Assembly (NCBI RefSeq): GCF_014332695.1
Contig: NZ_MBUA01000012.1
Location: forward strand, 491,858 to 555,857
Source: Flavihumibacter stibioxidans
GTDB lineage: Bacteria; Bacteroidota; Bacteroidia; Chitinophagales; Chitinophagaceae
DNA length: 64,000 nt
Reading direction: 5' to 3'
Below the pieces are notes generated by a model, which was not told the DNA's origin, searched no databases, and worked only from the letters and a program-made list of their open reading frames with translations. Position numbers and translations under genes: made by a program. This document shows, in pieces, positions 44,829 to 53,786 of the stretch (position 1 is the first letter of the stretch; every line of letters begins with the position of its first letter).

Positions 44829-45683
44829 TCAGATTACCAGGTGTTTCTTAAAAAAGGAAATGGTTCTTGACCAGGCCAGTAAGGCGGCTTCCTTATTATA
44901 TCTTGCGGCCGAAGTGTCATTATGGAAAGCGTGGTTTACACCTTCATAAACATACTGTTCATATTTGATCCCGGCTGCCTTCAATGATTCTTCATATGCA
45001 GCCATCCCCGCATTAACACGCTCATCCAGTGCAGCATAATGCAATTGAACGGCGGCCCTGATATTTGCAACCTTTGCAGCATCAGGCTGCCGGCCATAAA
45101 AAGAAACAGCAGCTTTTAATTCCGGCACTGCAACAGCAAGGTTGTTCGACATGGCACCGCCCCAACAGAATCCCACACAACCAACAGCGCCATTGCAATC
45201 CTTCCTTGTTCTCAGGTAGGGCAATGCTGCCCCAAACCTTGTGATGTTTTCTACACCATCCAGTTTGCTGAACAACTGGCGGGCATCATCTTCATTGGCA
45301 GGGGTACCTCCAAGGGTGGATAATCCATCAGGGGCAATAGCAAGGAAACCTTCAGCTGCAGCCCTTCGTGCTACGTCTTCAATATGGGCATTCAATCCCC
45401 TGTTCTCATGTATAACAATGATGGCGGCATAGGGTTTGAGCGCCACAGGTCTTGCCACATAAGCTTTCATCTCCCCCGCAGAACTGGGATAACTGACTCT
45501 TTCGGTAAAAAGTCCGGCAGCAGGCTGGGTTTGTGCGGAGGCATAATTACCCTCCAGCATGGGCAGTACAGCCATGGCAGCGGTCAGGCTGCCGGTAATT
45601 TTAACGAGCTGCTTTAAAAATTGATCACGACCAAGGGGTCGATGTGTGTATTCATCATACAGGCTGATAATGCGTTGGTCCAT
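44829..45683 (-). CDS. Dienelactone hydrolase family protein
   Basis: A 284-residue alpha/beta hydrolase of the carboxymethylenebutenolidase type. The nucleophile is Cys173 in GFCWGGAM, the acid Asp near 222 (ALDERV), and the His near 254 (NHAFHND). The N-terminal 50 residues form a hydrophobic stretch (KITGSLTAAMAVLPML) followed by an AQTQPA-type cleavage region, so the enzyme is probably exported. The family opens lactone rings of aromatic degradation intermediates, but many members have other esterase roles. Confidence 0.9.
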   Translation of the reverse strand: MDQRIISLYDEYTHRPLGRDQFLKQLVKITGSLTAAMAVLPMLEGNYASAQTQPAAGLFTERVSYPSSAGEMKAYVARPVALKPYAAIIVIHENRGLNAHIEDVARRAAAEGFLAIAPDGLSTLGGTPANEDDARQLFSKLDGVENITRFGAALPYLRTRKDCNGAVGCVGFCWGGAMSNNLAVAVPELKAAVSFYGRQPDAAKVANIRAAVQLHYAALDERVNAGMAAYEESLKAAGIKYEQYVYEGVNHAFHNDTSAARYNKEAALLAWSRTISFFKKHLVI

Positions 45684-45747
45684 AAAATTGGTTGTTACAC
45701 AATTTAATCAATCCGCATCAAACCCAATAGACGCCATCTACAAATGC

Positions 45748-46371
45748 TCAGTAACCCGACTGGATAGATTCAATGGTTTGCTTCAACGCATCCAGGTGGC
45801 GGCCAAAACTCCTTTTAAACATCCATTTCGCCAGGAAATAACTGGCTGGTACCAAAACCACAATAGCCACCAACAATACCCAGATGAAAATTGGTTTCTG
45901 CAGCAATTCTTCCAGGGATCTTCCCGAACGGATGGTCGCACCAAGGATATAACCGCCGGCCACAGCGAAAGGATAAACCCATAATGCCAGTTTCAATTGC
46001 AACTGCCCCCAGGCCCTGATATCGTGGTAATGCTGTTGTAATTCCTGAAGGAGACTACCGCTTCCTGAAATGGTAGTATTGATGGACCTGAACAACCTGA
46101 TTGCTCCCAGCATTGCCACGGCATTAAATGAAATATTAACCAGCAATGCTATTACCACCGGCCAGACAGGATAAGAAACCATCACCAGCAAATAAGAAAT
46201 AGTAATCAATACCCCCCAAACCAAATTAATAAGGAGGTTCCTTTTCAGTTTAACAAGGGGATGATGTGGCTGAAACCTGCTGGAAAAGCCGGGCTTCAAC
46301 ATGTCGTCAAGTTCTTCATCCACGGGCTCCCAGTCCCGCCACTTATTCTGGTCAGTCATTTCCCTGTTCAT
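45748..46371 (-). CDS. Four-helix membrane protein of unknown function
   Basis: A 207-residue protein with a soluble charged N-terminus (about 1-45) containing WRDWEPVDEELDDML and four hydrophobic helices (about 46-95 in two or three passes, 122-145, 160-185). It overlaps the sigma-factor gene by 20 bases, or by eight if the ATG at 46359 is used. Its tight link suggests it regulates or is regulated by that sigma factor; it might be an anti-sigma-like protein, but no known anti-sigma motif is visible. It has no match I can name. Confidence 0.7.
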   Translation of the reverse strand: MNREMTDQNKWRDWEPVDEELDDMLKPGFSSRFQPHHPLVKLKRNLLINLVWGVLITISYLLVMVSYPVWPVVIALLVNISFNAVAMLGAIRLFRSINTTISGSGSLLQELQQHYHDIRAWGQLQLKLALWVYPFAVAGGYILGATIRSGRSLEELLQKPIFIWVLLVAIVVLVPASYFLAKWMFKRSFGRHLDALKQTIESIQSGY

Positions 46372-46837
46372 TTAAAAGTTTTGACAATCGCTGCCGGATC
46401 CGGTAAAGCTTTACGGAAAGAGTATTGGCAGACATGCCCAGCATCCCGGCGATCTCTGTATTACCATATCCATCCAGGTGTAGTAAAATGATCGCCCTGT
46501 CAAGATCCGTCAACTGTCTGATGGCTTTTTGTAAAGCAACGGAATCTTCTTTGTCCAGCTGGCTGGGAGCCAATTCCCCGTCTTCCGGCAATTCATCTGT
46601 ATAAACGACCAGTCTTTTCTTGCGCATGCTGGTAAAAATTGTATTCAGGCAAATCCGGTACAACCAGGTACTGAACTTTGCTTCTCCCCGAAAATTACCC
46701 CAGCCTTTCCAGCACTGCAACAGGATTTCCTGGTAGAGATCCTTTTTCTCCTCCGGGTCTGCAGCATACAACGATACCACTTTGTAGATTATACCCTGGT
46801 TCGCCCTGATCTGTTCCAAAAATTCCTTTTCGCTCAA
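46352..46837 (-). CDS. ECF-type RNA polymerase sigma factor
   Basis: A 161-residue sigma-70 factor of the ECF class. The region 2 helices read DLYQEILLQCWKGWGNFRGEAKFSTWLYRI, and region 4 is a helix-turn-helix in DRAIILLHLDGYGNTEIAGMLGMSANTLSVKLYRIRQRL. A TTG at 46837 is the apparent start, since the frame is closed immediately upstream and the family begins M-S/T-E-K-E-F. It directs RNA polymerase to an unknown set of promoters. A four-helix membrane protein overlaps its 3' end, and a TonB-receptor-like gene is divergent. Confidence 0.93.
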   Translation of the reverse strand: MSEKEFLEQIRANQGIIYKVVSLYAADPEEKKDLYQEILLQCWKGWGNFRGEAKFSTWLYRICLNTIFTSMRKKRLVVYTDELPEDGELAPSQLDKEDSVALQKAIRQLTDLDRAIILLHLDGYGNTEIAGMLGMSANTLSVKLYRIRQRLSKLLNEQGND

Positions 46838-47191
46838 CCAGTATCATTTAATTGTTCATAAAATTCATTCTCACACAAACAGCATCGCAAATAAAATCAA
46901 AACCTGGCAGAACCATCCATCAGAATCCATGCGATCAATTGCCAGATCAACAGTTTAATAATATGTAGCCGCCCCGCAATAGTTATTACAGGTTACCCGA
47001 AAAATAATCTGTCACATGTAAAACTCACATATTTCAGCGCATAACCACATAAATATGCGACATCTACGAAACCTTTCATACTTGAAATTCACCGCTGGTG
47101 CATCGGCATGATTATTTAACCCATCATCCCAATTCAATTCCGGCTGCAGCTGCTTATTCCAAACTTTACGCCACATTTCAAAACAATCATC
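46838..47191. other. Divergent intergenic region between sigma factor and receptor gene
   Basis: A 354-base gap that must carry promoters for both the sigma factor and the receptor-like gene. No exact TAnnTTTG element was recognised near either start. A 64-residue minus frame crosses it but overlaps the receptor start and shows no coding character. Confidence 0.5.
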
Positions 47192-49612
47192 ATGAAAAGG
47201 CTTCAACTGGGAATATTGATCAGTACAATGTTATTCTGCGCAGAATCAATTGCACAACAGCAAGGCAGGGTAAACGGCGTAGCATCGGAAGGCGCCACTA
47301 TCTCATTGCTGAAGGCCATAGATTCATCTGTCATAAAATTTGCAGTTGCAGGAAGCCAGGGTAGTTTTGAAATTGACCAGCTGGCCTTTGGCAACTACCT
47401 GATATCAGTAAGCGCGGCAGGGTTTAATACATTTTTCAGCGATGCCTTCCTGCTCAGCGAAACAAACCCGCATAAAGAATTTGCCACCATCAGGTTGTCG
47501 CCTGCGGAAAAGCAACTAAGTGGTGTTACGGTAATTGCCAAAAAAAGGATGATAGAAGTAAAAGCCGACCGGACTATTGTAAATGTTGAGGCCAGTATTT
47601 CAAATGCAGGGGCAACTGCCATGGAAGTGCTTGAAAAATCACCTGGAATTACGGTGGATAGGGATGGGAATATCAGTATGAAAGGCCGGTCAGGCGTAAT
47701 GGTGATGATTGATGGAAAACCCAGCTATCTCTCCGGAACAGAACTGGCCAACCTACTTAACAACATGAGTGCCAACCAGCTGGATCAGATTGAACTGATG
47801 TCAAACCCGCCGGCCAAATATGATGCTGCCGGTAACTCAGGGATTATCAATATCATCACCAAAAAGAATAAACAACGCGGTTGGAATGGCAGCCTGAACA
47901 TCAGCTATGGACAGGGCAGGTATTACAAGACAAATAACAGCCTCAACCTGAATTACCGAAATGAAAAATTCAATGCTTTTGCCAATTACAGCATGAATTC
48001 AAACAAGGGATTCAATGAACTGCTTATCAACCGCACCTACTTAGATGATGATGGTAAAACCCCGGTTGCTTTTTACAGGCAACCAACCTACCTGACAATA
48101 GCCGGAAATAACAATACATTGAAATTGGGTCTGGACTATTACCTGAATAAAAAAACCACCCTCGGAATAGTGGGAACCGGATTCATTTCGCCCCGCAAAT
48201 TTGACGGAAGCAGTACCGGGTACCTGCAAGATGGTAATCATATTACAGACACCATTATAAATACCATCAGCGACAATAAAAACAGGTGGGTCAATGGTAC
48301 CCTGAACCTGAACCTGCGCCACCAGTTTAATAAAAACAGCGAGCTGGGTGCAGACATTGATTATGTGCGCTATGACATGGAAAACAACCAGCTGTTCACC
48401 AATAAAACGAGCCTGCCGGACAACACCATACATTCACAAGGAAAATTAAAGGGTGAACTTCCGGCAACCATTTCCATACTCTCTGCCAAAACAGACTATT
48501 CCCAAAACATCGGAAAGGATTTGAAACTGGAAGCCGGTATTAAATCGAGCCTTGTCAAAACCGATAACCTGGCGAATTATTCCAACCTGGAGGACAATCA
48601 ATGGAAACCGGATTACCTGAAGTCCAACCATTTCCTCTATGAAGAAAACATCAACGCCGCTTATATAAGCGCCAATAAAAGCATGGGGAAATTCTCATTC
48701 AAGGGTGGTTTACGTTTTGAAAACACCAGTTATAAGGGAAACCAGTCAGGCAATCCAATGAAGGAAGACTCTTCCTTTAAAAGGAATTACAATTCATTGT
48801 TCCCAACCTTGTATATCACTTACAATGCAGATTCCAACAATGTGTTTACACTAAGTACCGGAAAAAGGATTGACAGGCCGGCCTACCAGCAACTGAACCC
48901 GTTCCTGTTCTTCATCAATGAATATACCTACCAGGTTGGTAACCCTTATATACAACCGCAGTTTACCTGGACCTACAGTATTTCACATACATATAAGGAA
49001 TGGCTTACAACTACACTTGAACATGCCGAAACAAAACAATATTTCAACCAGATATTCCGGACAGAAGGGAAGGTAACAATCCTGACAGAAGGTAACCTGG
49101 CACGGATGCAGAATACAAATCTCACCATCTCCGTTCAACTCAATCCGGCCAAATGGTGGTCTGCCAGTATCAATGCCACCGGAAGCCATCGAAAAGTGAA
49201 TGGCACTGGAACCAACAGCGATTTCAACAGTGAAAACATCAATGCAAATGCAGGCATTAATAACCAGTTCAAATTCAAAAAGGGTTGGTCTGCTGAGTTA
49301 TCCGGAAATTATAACACCCCGTTTGAAGATGCACAATTCCGGATCAGCGCTTTCGGGCAGGTTTCGGCCGGGATCGGCAAACAGGTTTTAAAGGGGAAAG
49401 GTACCCTGAGACTGAATATACGCGACATTTTCTTTACCCAGCGCATCAACGGAAACATCAGGTACCAGTATGTTAGAGAACACTTTAACCAGAGCCGTGA
49501 AACGAGGGTGGCGAATATCAGCTTTACCTGGCGCTTCGGGAAGCAATTCTCTGAAAACCGTCGCCGCAACAATGGCGGAAGCAGTGAGGAGCAGCAGCGG
49601 GTGCGGCAATAG
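47192..49612 (+). CDS. TonB-dependent receptor-like outer-membrane protein
   Basis: An 806-residue outer-membrane protein. A signal peptide (about 1-22) is followed by a carboxypeptidase-like regulatory domain (about 25-105), a plug domain (about 120-225; SGVMVMIDGKPSYLS, NPPAKYDAAGNSGIINI), and a long barrel (about 240-790) typical of the outer membrane beta-barrel family 3. The C-terminal tail is Arg-, Asn- and Gln-rich. Such proteins import or bind ligands, and no substrate is suggested. It is divergent from an ECF sigma factor. Confidence 0.9.
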   Translation: MKRLQLGILISTMLFCAESIAQQQGRVNGVASEGATISLLKAIDSSVIKFAVAGSQGSFEIDQLAFGNYLISVSAAGFNTFFSDAFLLSETNPHKEFATIRLSPAEKQLSGVTVIAKKRMIEVKADRTIVNVEASISNAGATAMEVLEKSPGITVDRDGNISMKGRSGVMVMIDGKPSYLSGTELANLLNNMSANQLDQIELMSNPPAKYDAAGNSGIINIITKKNKQRGWNGSLNISYGQGRYYKTNNSLNLNYRNEKFNAFANYSMNSNKGFNELLINRTYLDDDGKTPVAFYRQPTYLTIAGNNNTLKLGLDYYLNKKTTLGIVGTGFISPRKFDGSSTGYLQDGNHITDTIINTISDNKNRWVNGTLNLNLRHQFNKNSELGADIDYVRYDMENNQLFTNKTSLPDNTIHSQGKLKGELPATISILSAKTDYSQNIGKDLKLEAGIKSSLVKTDNLANYSNLEDNQWKPDYLKSNHFLYEENINAAYISANKSMGKFSFKGGLRFENTSYKGNQSGNPMKEDSSFKRNYNSLFPTLYITYNADSNNVFTLSTGKRIDRPAYQQLNPFLFFINEYTYQVGNPYIQPQFTWTYSISHTYKEWLTTTLEHAETKQYFNQIFRTEGKVTILTEGNLARMQNTNLTISVQLNPAKWWSASINATGSHRKVNGTGTNSDFNSENINANAGINNQFKFKKGWSAELSGNYNTPFEDAQFRISAFGQVSAGIGKQVLKGKGTLRLNIRDIFFTQRINGNIRYQYVREHFNQSRETRVANISFTWRFGKQFSENRRRNNGGSSEEQQRVRQ

Positions 49613-49650
49613 ACCAACTTCTTCACACAGTAAGGGATCTTTTGGTTCAA

Positions 49651-50073
49651 TTAACTCGTATGATCTGATACGATCACCCATTGGCCATTGATTTTTCGCA
49701 GTATCAACGTATAATGACCACCGATGTCGCCGACTGTCCTGGTGAGGTGCCACTTTCCCACCACCATAAACACCAGGTCTGACAATCGATTTACGTGAAG
49801 AAGGTCGAATTTAAGGGTACCCATTTTATCGCGGCTGTCGTAATTTTTCTTATACCGTTCCCAGGTATTGTTGTAACCATATGTTACTCCCTTGCTGCCG
49901 ATAAACATCAAGGAATCGGATTTCCAATACCCTTGCATAAAGGCTTCAATATCACCCCTGTTCCAGTCATCCTGCTGCCTGCTCAATAACTGGCGGATGG
50001 CAAGTTCATCGGGAACCTGGGCAGAAACCGGGCCGGCAAGAACAAAGCAAAGCAGTATCAGGAGAAGTCTCAT
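49651..50073 (-). CDS. NTF2-like (SnoaL/DUF4440) exported protein
   Basis: A 140-residue protein with a signal peptide cut near residue 19 (VSAQ) and a single cone-like NTF2 domain: ELAIRQLLSRQQDDWNRGDIEAFMQGYW, FDLLHVNRLSDLVFMVVGKWHLTR and NGQWVIVSDH. The family includes ketosteroid-isomerase-like enzymes and binding proteins. No catalytic residues are certain. It is convergent with the receptor gene and divergent from the ArsC-like gene. Confidence 0.85.
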   Translation of the reverse strand: MRLLLILLCFVLAGPVSAQVPDELAIRQLLSRQQDDWNRGDIEAFMQGYWKSDSLMFIGSKGVTYGYNNTWERYKKNYDSRDKMGTLKFDLLHVNRLSDLVFMVVGKWHLTRTVGDIGGHYTLILRKINGQWVIVSDHTS

Positions 50074-50096
50074 ACAGAAAAATATTTCCGGTAAGG

Positions 50097-50104
50097 TACA
50101 TTTG
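50097..50104 (+). promoter_or_regulatory. Promoter -7 element for the ArsC-like gene
   Basis: TACATTTG, exact TAnnTTTG, about 57 bases before the ATG at 50161. Confidence 0.4.
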
Positions 50105-50160
50105 CAGACTTATTCAACCAAATTGCGCCGGCATTTGTCATTGCCTGTCAGACTAAGATT

Positions 50161-50529
50161 ATGAAGAAAATATATCATCTTTCCACCTGCAGCACCAACC
50201 AGAAAATCCTGAAAGAAGTGAATGCTGTTAAAAAGAAAGCCAAACTCCAGGACATTAAGGCAGAACCCATCAGCCCGGAACAGCTCGATGAAATGAAAAA
50301 ACTTGCCGGCAGTTATGAGGCCCTTTTCAGCCGCAAGGCTATGAAATACCGCAGCATGGGCCTTCATGAAAAACAGCTGACCGAAAAAGATTACCGCAAG
50401 CTGATACTGGAGGAATATACCTTCCTCAAACGCCCGGTAGCCATTGTGGGGGACCAGATATTTATCGGCAATACAAAAGCCGTTGTGGAAGCGTTGAAAA
50501 AGGCCCTTGACGCAGGGATTGGCGTCTGA
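50161..50529 (+). CDS. ArsC/Spx-family thioredoxin-fold protein
   Basis: A 122-residue ArsC/YffB/Spx-type protein. The N-terminus carries a single Cys10 in STCSTNQKI, with no second Cys in the CxxC position; the conserved FLKRPVAIVGDQIFIGNTKAVV block near 88-112 is the family's substrate or cofactor loop. True arsenate reduction is uncertain because the resolving cysteines of well-known enzymes are not seen. The last residues (GIGV) and the stop codon are encoded by the first copy of a tandem intergenic repeat, so the C-terminus was remodelled by that repeat. Confidence 0.8.
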   Translation: MKKIYHLSTCSTNQKILKEVNAVKKKAKLQDIKAEPISPEQLDEMKKLAGSYEALFSRKAMKYRSMGLHEKQLTEKDYRKLILEEYTFLKRPVAIVGDQIFIGNTKAVVEALKKALDAGIGV

Positions 50530-50593
50530 CGTTTAGGGATTGGCGTCTGACGTTTAGAATGGATGAATACCGTGGACGCAAACGTCAGACGCC
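50515..50593. repeat. Tandem 21-base repeat and GTCTGACG hairpin
   Basis: Two exact 21-base units (50515-50535 and 50536-50556), each GGGATTG then GCGTCTG then ACGTTTA. The arm GGCGTCTGACGTTT at 50542-50555 has a perfect complement at 50580-50593. The unit equals three heptamers, and its core is shared with the palindrome at 14051. Confidence 0.9.
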
Positions 50594-50601
50594 TACCCCT
50601 T

Positions 50602-52758
50602 TCACAGGGATCCCGCATCACTGTTGTACAGGCGGATCACAAACAGACTTAGGTTCCGGTAGGGCGGTACGTATTCAGAAAACAGGTTCCGTGTGGAATC
50701 GGATTTTCCAAATTGCTCTCCCAGCCTGTTCCAGAGTTCCGGCCAGTATATATCCTGTTGCTGTGAGAGCTGGACGTTCAATTCCTGTATCATCGGATCA
50801 TTGATCAGTTTGGACCCGATCTGTTTGGTAGCTACAATCTGGGCGCCGGGACTCTTCCCTACTACTGTGAGCAGGTTTTTATATCCCCCGCAGGAGCCAA
50901 GGATCGCCAGCCTGGTGTAAGGCTGCAGATAATTCAGTGTGGTAGGCAAATGATAACTATGGCCCCGGTGAATAATGATTCCCGGTTTTATCCCGGATCC
51001 CGACAGGTATTGCAGCAAAGCCTGTTGCGCCAGCTCATCAAGCCTGAACTCGTGATCCAGTGGAAGGTTGGCAAATATCCGGATGGGCTGAATCGTATTC
51101 CTGGAACAGATTTCCATCCATTGGGAATGCTTCACGACCTCCCAACGCCCTGTATCACGAAACAGGGACATGAAACTCGCGAAGGAAGCTTTCCCGTCGG
51201 CATCACCATAAAAGACAACGAGTTGGTGGATGACTTCATCCTGGTCGCGGATTGATTCCACCGGTAGCAGTTCATAATTGCCCAGTTTCCCAAACAACTT
51301 CTTCCTGGCAGAGGTATCGTTTGCCACATCATACACCTGGTGAAGGATATTGTACATCCTGATGCCGAAAAAATTCTCGGTATTCCTGCACCGCTGCAGG
51401 TTTTCATCCAGCAGCTGCCCAACCATTGTATTGGTTACGGTATCGTCTGTAAGACTGATAAATGCATCCGCCACATCCATTGCTTCCTCCATTCCGCTAC
51501 TGATATCCGTCTCGATTCCTGCGATGAATTTTGACAAAAGTGATTGCCGCTCCGATTCAGGCATATTGTTCAGGAAATCGGATAACACGTTATAGTGCGA
51601 ACAGGTGCGTATAAACTTCCTGAACTGGTCGTACTGAACCCACTCCATCAGGCTGTCGGATCGGCCGGCAGGAACCTGCTCCATCATTCTTTTGTATATC
51701 CCGAGAAAGCTGGATGTGTAGAGTTCATCTTCGCCTGTGGTGAGCAGGTAATAAAGATCAATTGCCCTAAGGGGCTGGATACTGGCAAATCTTGTCGGGC
51801 CGGATGATTCATGCAGGTCATTGATCTGCCTGATGTAAAATGCCATCGCTTTCTCATGTAATGCATTCCGGAGGGCAGCCTGCATACCCGGCGGGCCACC
51901 AGCCAGTCTAATCCGCCGGTTCTCCTGAATGGAATTCACCAGTAACTGGTAATAGCCGTTCACATCTGAGCTTCTCAGATAAAGCAGCTCTTCCTTTGTA
52001 TATCTGCCGTCTGAGATTTCTTTCGCAAAATGCGCGAGTTCTCCGGCATTTCGGTTGCCCGACAGGGTTACCAACTGGCTGATAACCGGGTTCCTGTGCT
52101 GCCGGATAATATCCGTTATGCGGGTATTGTTATACGTTATATAGTTCACAATATTCATAGGGGCCAGTTCTCCAACATATACCAGGGCTGTATCAGTATA
52201 CGGAAAATCGGCCCTCCTTTCGAGGAATGGGATGATATTATCTACACCCACGGCCACCCTGCGGATATCAGCAAGCTGCTGCAATCGTTTACCTTCATTG
52301 AATTGCCGGAAGGCATCTGCCAGCAGCTGGGTTCGCCGGGCACCAAACCCACCCATAATATCCCTCAATGGTTTATGTTGAATGACGGCATCAGCTATTG
52401 CTGGAAATTTCTCCAGGATCTCCGGCACATCATAAATATCGTATTGGTTTTGTTTCAGGCTGCTGCGAAGCGTCTGCAAAAAATACCGCAGGCTGTTGAT
52501 GGCAAGGACCTGCTCAGCCGGGCTATCTTTTTTCATTTCATGGAAGGCGGCCTGCAGACTGTCTGTAGTATGATAGGCAAATTCCCTGATCCGTATCCTT
52601 ATCCCTTCCTCACTATTGAATCCCTGGAGGTAAACCCGGTATTGTATCTGTTCAGCATCCAGCAGGGCGTTGGCTTCGGCAGGGGTCGTTTGTGCCACCA
52701 CGGTCAAGGGCAGAATGTACAGAAAAATGGCAGTCAGTAAACACAGACAACGGCTCAT
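50602..52758 (-). CDS. Large secreted protein, possible clan CD cysteine peptidase
   Basis: A 718-residue exported protein: signal peptide (about 1-22), then a long mainly helical region (about 25-540) rich in Leu, Gln and Arg, and a C-terminal alpha/beta domain (about 560-718). That domain has a hydrophobic strand ending PGIIIHRGHSYH (His600) and a second, RLAILGSCGGYKNLL (Cys623). A His after one strand and a Cys after the next is the arrangement of clan CD peptidases such as caspases, gingipains and CHAT proteins, but the gap of 23 residues is short. I do not recognise the family. It is convergent with the ArsC-like gene. Confidence 0.75.
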   Translation of the reverse strand: MSRCLCLLTAIFLYILPLTVVAQTTPAEANALLDAEQIQYRVYLQGFNSEEGIRIRIREFAYHTTDSLQAAFHEMKKDSPAEQVLAINSLRYFLQTLRSSLKQNQYDIYDVPEILEKFPAIADAVIQHKPLRDIMGGFGARRTQLLADAFRQFNEGKRLQQLADIRRVAVGVDNIIPFLERRADFPYTDTALVYVGELAPMNIVNYITYNNTRITDIIRQHRNPVISQLVTLSGNRNAGELAHFAKEISDGRYTKEELLYLRSSDVNGYYQLLVNSIQENRRIRLAGGPPGMQAALRNALHEKAMAFYIRQINDLHESSGPTRFASIQPLRAIDLYYLLTTGEDELYTSSFLGIYKRMMEQVPAGRSDSLMEWVQYDQFRKFIRTCSHYNVLSDFLNNMPESERQSLLSKFIAGIETDISSGMEEAMDVADAFISLTDDTVTNTMVGQLLDENLQRCRNTENFFGIRMYNILHQVYDVANDTSARKKLFGKLGNYELLPVESIRDQDEVIHQLVVFYGDADGKASFASFMSLFRDTGRWEVVKHSQWMEICSRNTIQPIRIFANLPLDHEFRLDELAQQALLQYLSGSGIKPGIIIHRGHSYHLPTTLNYLQPYTRLAILGSCGGYKNLLTVVGKSPGAQIVATKQIGSKLINDPMIQELNVQLSQQQDIYWPELWNRLGEQFGKSDSTRNLFSEYVPPYRNLSLFVIRLYNSDAGSL

Positions 52759-52807
52759 GGGCTGATTTCAACCGGTAAGTTAAGCGGAAAAGCCCATTTA
52801 GGGTCCA

Positions 52808-53716
52808 TCAATTGGCAAACTGCTGTAAAATGGCAGCAACGGCGGATGATTGCCCGAACCGGCGAAGAAAAGGCTCATAATGACCGGCTCCGATTGTTTG
52901 AAAATGAGTGGCTTTTCGGGCTTCTGTCCAGCCATCCCTCAAGCCCTGCATGGCGGCTGGTGCATTGGAATGCAGGTTCAGCAGGATGTTTTCTATTAAT
53001 TGCCTGGTCTCAAGTGACAGGTTTACATTAACCAATGCCGGTCCCAGCGGGATTTCAGGGGACAGGTATATCTGGCGCAACATTAGATTTGCTGCAGGTT
53101 TCACAGCAACCATCTTCTGGTAGGCATCATGTCCCATGGCGGCAATATCAGCCCTTCCATCGAGCAAATATTCAACAGCAGCCTGGTGGTTCCCTGCATA
53201 GAGCACAGTGTCGAAAGAATGCTCTGCCTCCCGGATGCCCAACTGGGTAAGCGCCAGCCTCGGTACGAGATTTCCTGATGTGGAGCCTTTCGCCACAAGG
53301 GCCAGCCGAAGTTTCCCGCTTTTAGAACCAAGGGACCGCCAATTCAAAACGGGGCCCTTATCCTTTACCAGGAAAGCAGTCTTGTAAATATCAGCCGCAC
53401 CTTCCGGAACCACCCATGCGGCAACCGCCTTCATGGGAAAAGGTTTGCCGGATGTTTCCAGCAACAGGTATCCGAAAGTATTGATCAAAGCAATATCCAC
53501 TTCATTGTTTCGAATGCCTTCCATAAACGTCTGCACCGTCGGATAGGAGAGTACAATCACTTCCCTCTTCAGCTCAGATTGAATATAGCGACCCAATTCA
53601 GACAGGTTACCCTTTCTGTCATTGTTCGCATACTGGTAGGTAGCGAGCCGGATCGGTTGGGCCAGCATGTTCAAAGAAATAAGTATTGCAGCAATGCAGG
53701 AGACTACATTTTTCAT
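52808..53716 (-). CDS. PhnD-like phosphate/phosphonate binding protein, orphan
   Basis: A 302-residue exported protein of the PhnD/periplasmic binding type 2 fold. The signal peptide ends near residue 20; LATYQYANNDRKGNLSELGRYI and FMEGIRNNEVDIALINTFGYLL are in the first lobe, and the second has VAKGSTSGNLVPRLALTQLG and DGRADIAAMGHDAYQKM. Such proteins bind phosphonate, phosphite or other small ligands, usually with an ABC permease; none is nearby. It lies 49 bases upstream of the 718-residue protein on the same strand, suggesting joint expression. Confidence 0.85.
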   Translation of the reverse strand: MKNVVSCIAAILISLNMLAQPIRLATYQYANNDRKGNLSELGRYIQSELKREVIVLSYPTVQTFMEGIRNNEVDIALINTFGYLLLETSGKPFPMKAVAAWVVPEGAADIYKTAFLVKDKGPVLNWRSLGSKSGKLRLALVAKGSTSGNLVPRLALTQLGIREAEHSFDTVLYAGNHQAAVEYLLDGRADIAAMGHDAYQKMVAVKPAANLMLRQIYLSPEIPLGPALVNVNLSLETRQLIENILLNLHSNAPAAMQGLRDGWTEARKATHFQTIGAGHYEPFLRRFGQSSAVAAILQQFAN

Positions 53717-53786
53717 ATTCGCAAGTTGAGTCTTTAATTCAATCATTCCATTCACATATTGATGTGAAAATCATGCGTAAGACCAC

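Noticed and set aside
47012-47206. 64-residue minus frame in the sigma-receptor gap
   Set aside because: It overlaps the receptor start and has no recognisable features.
52030-52740. 236-residue plus-strand frame opposite the 718-residue protein
   Set aside because: It is a shadow of the minus-strand gene, which has a signal peptide and coherent composition.
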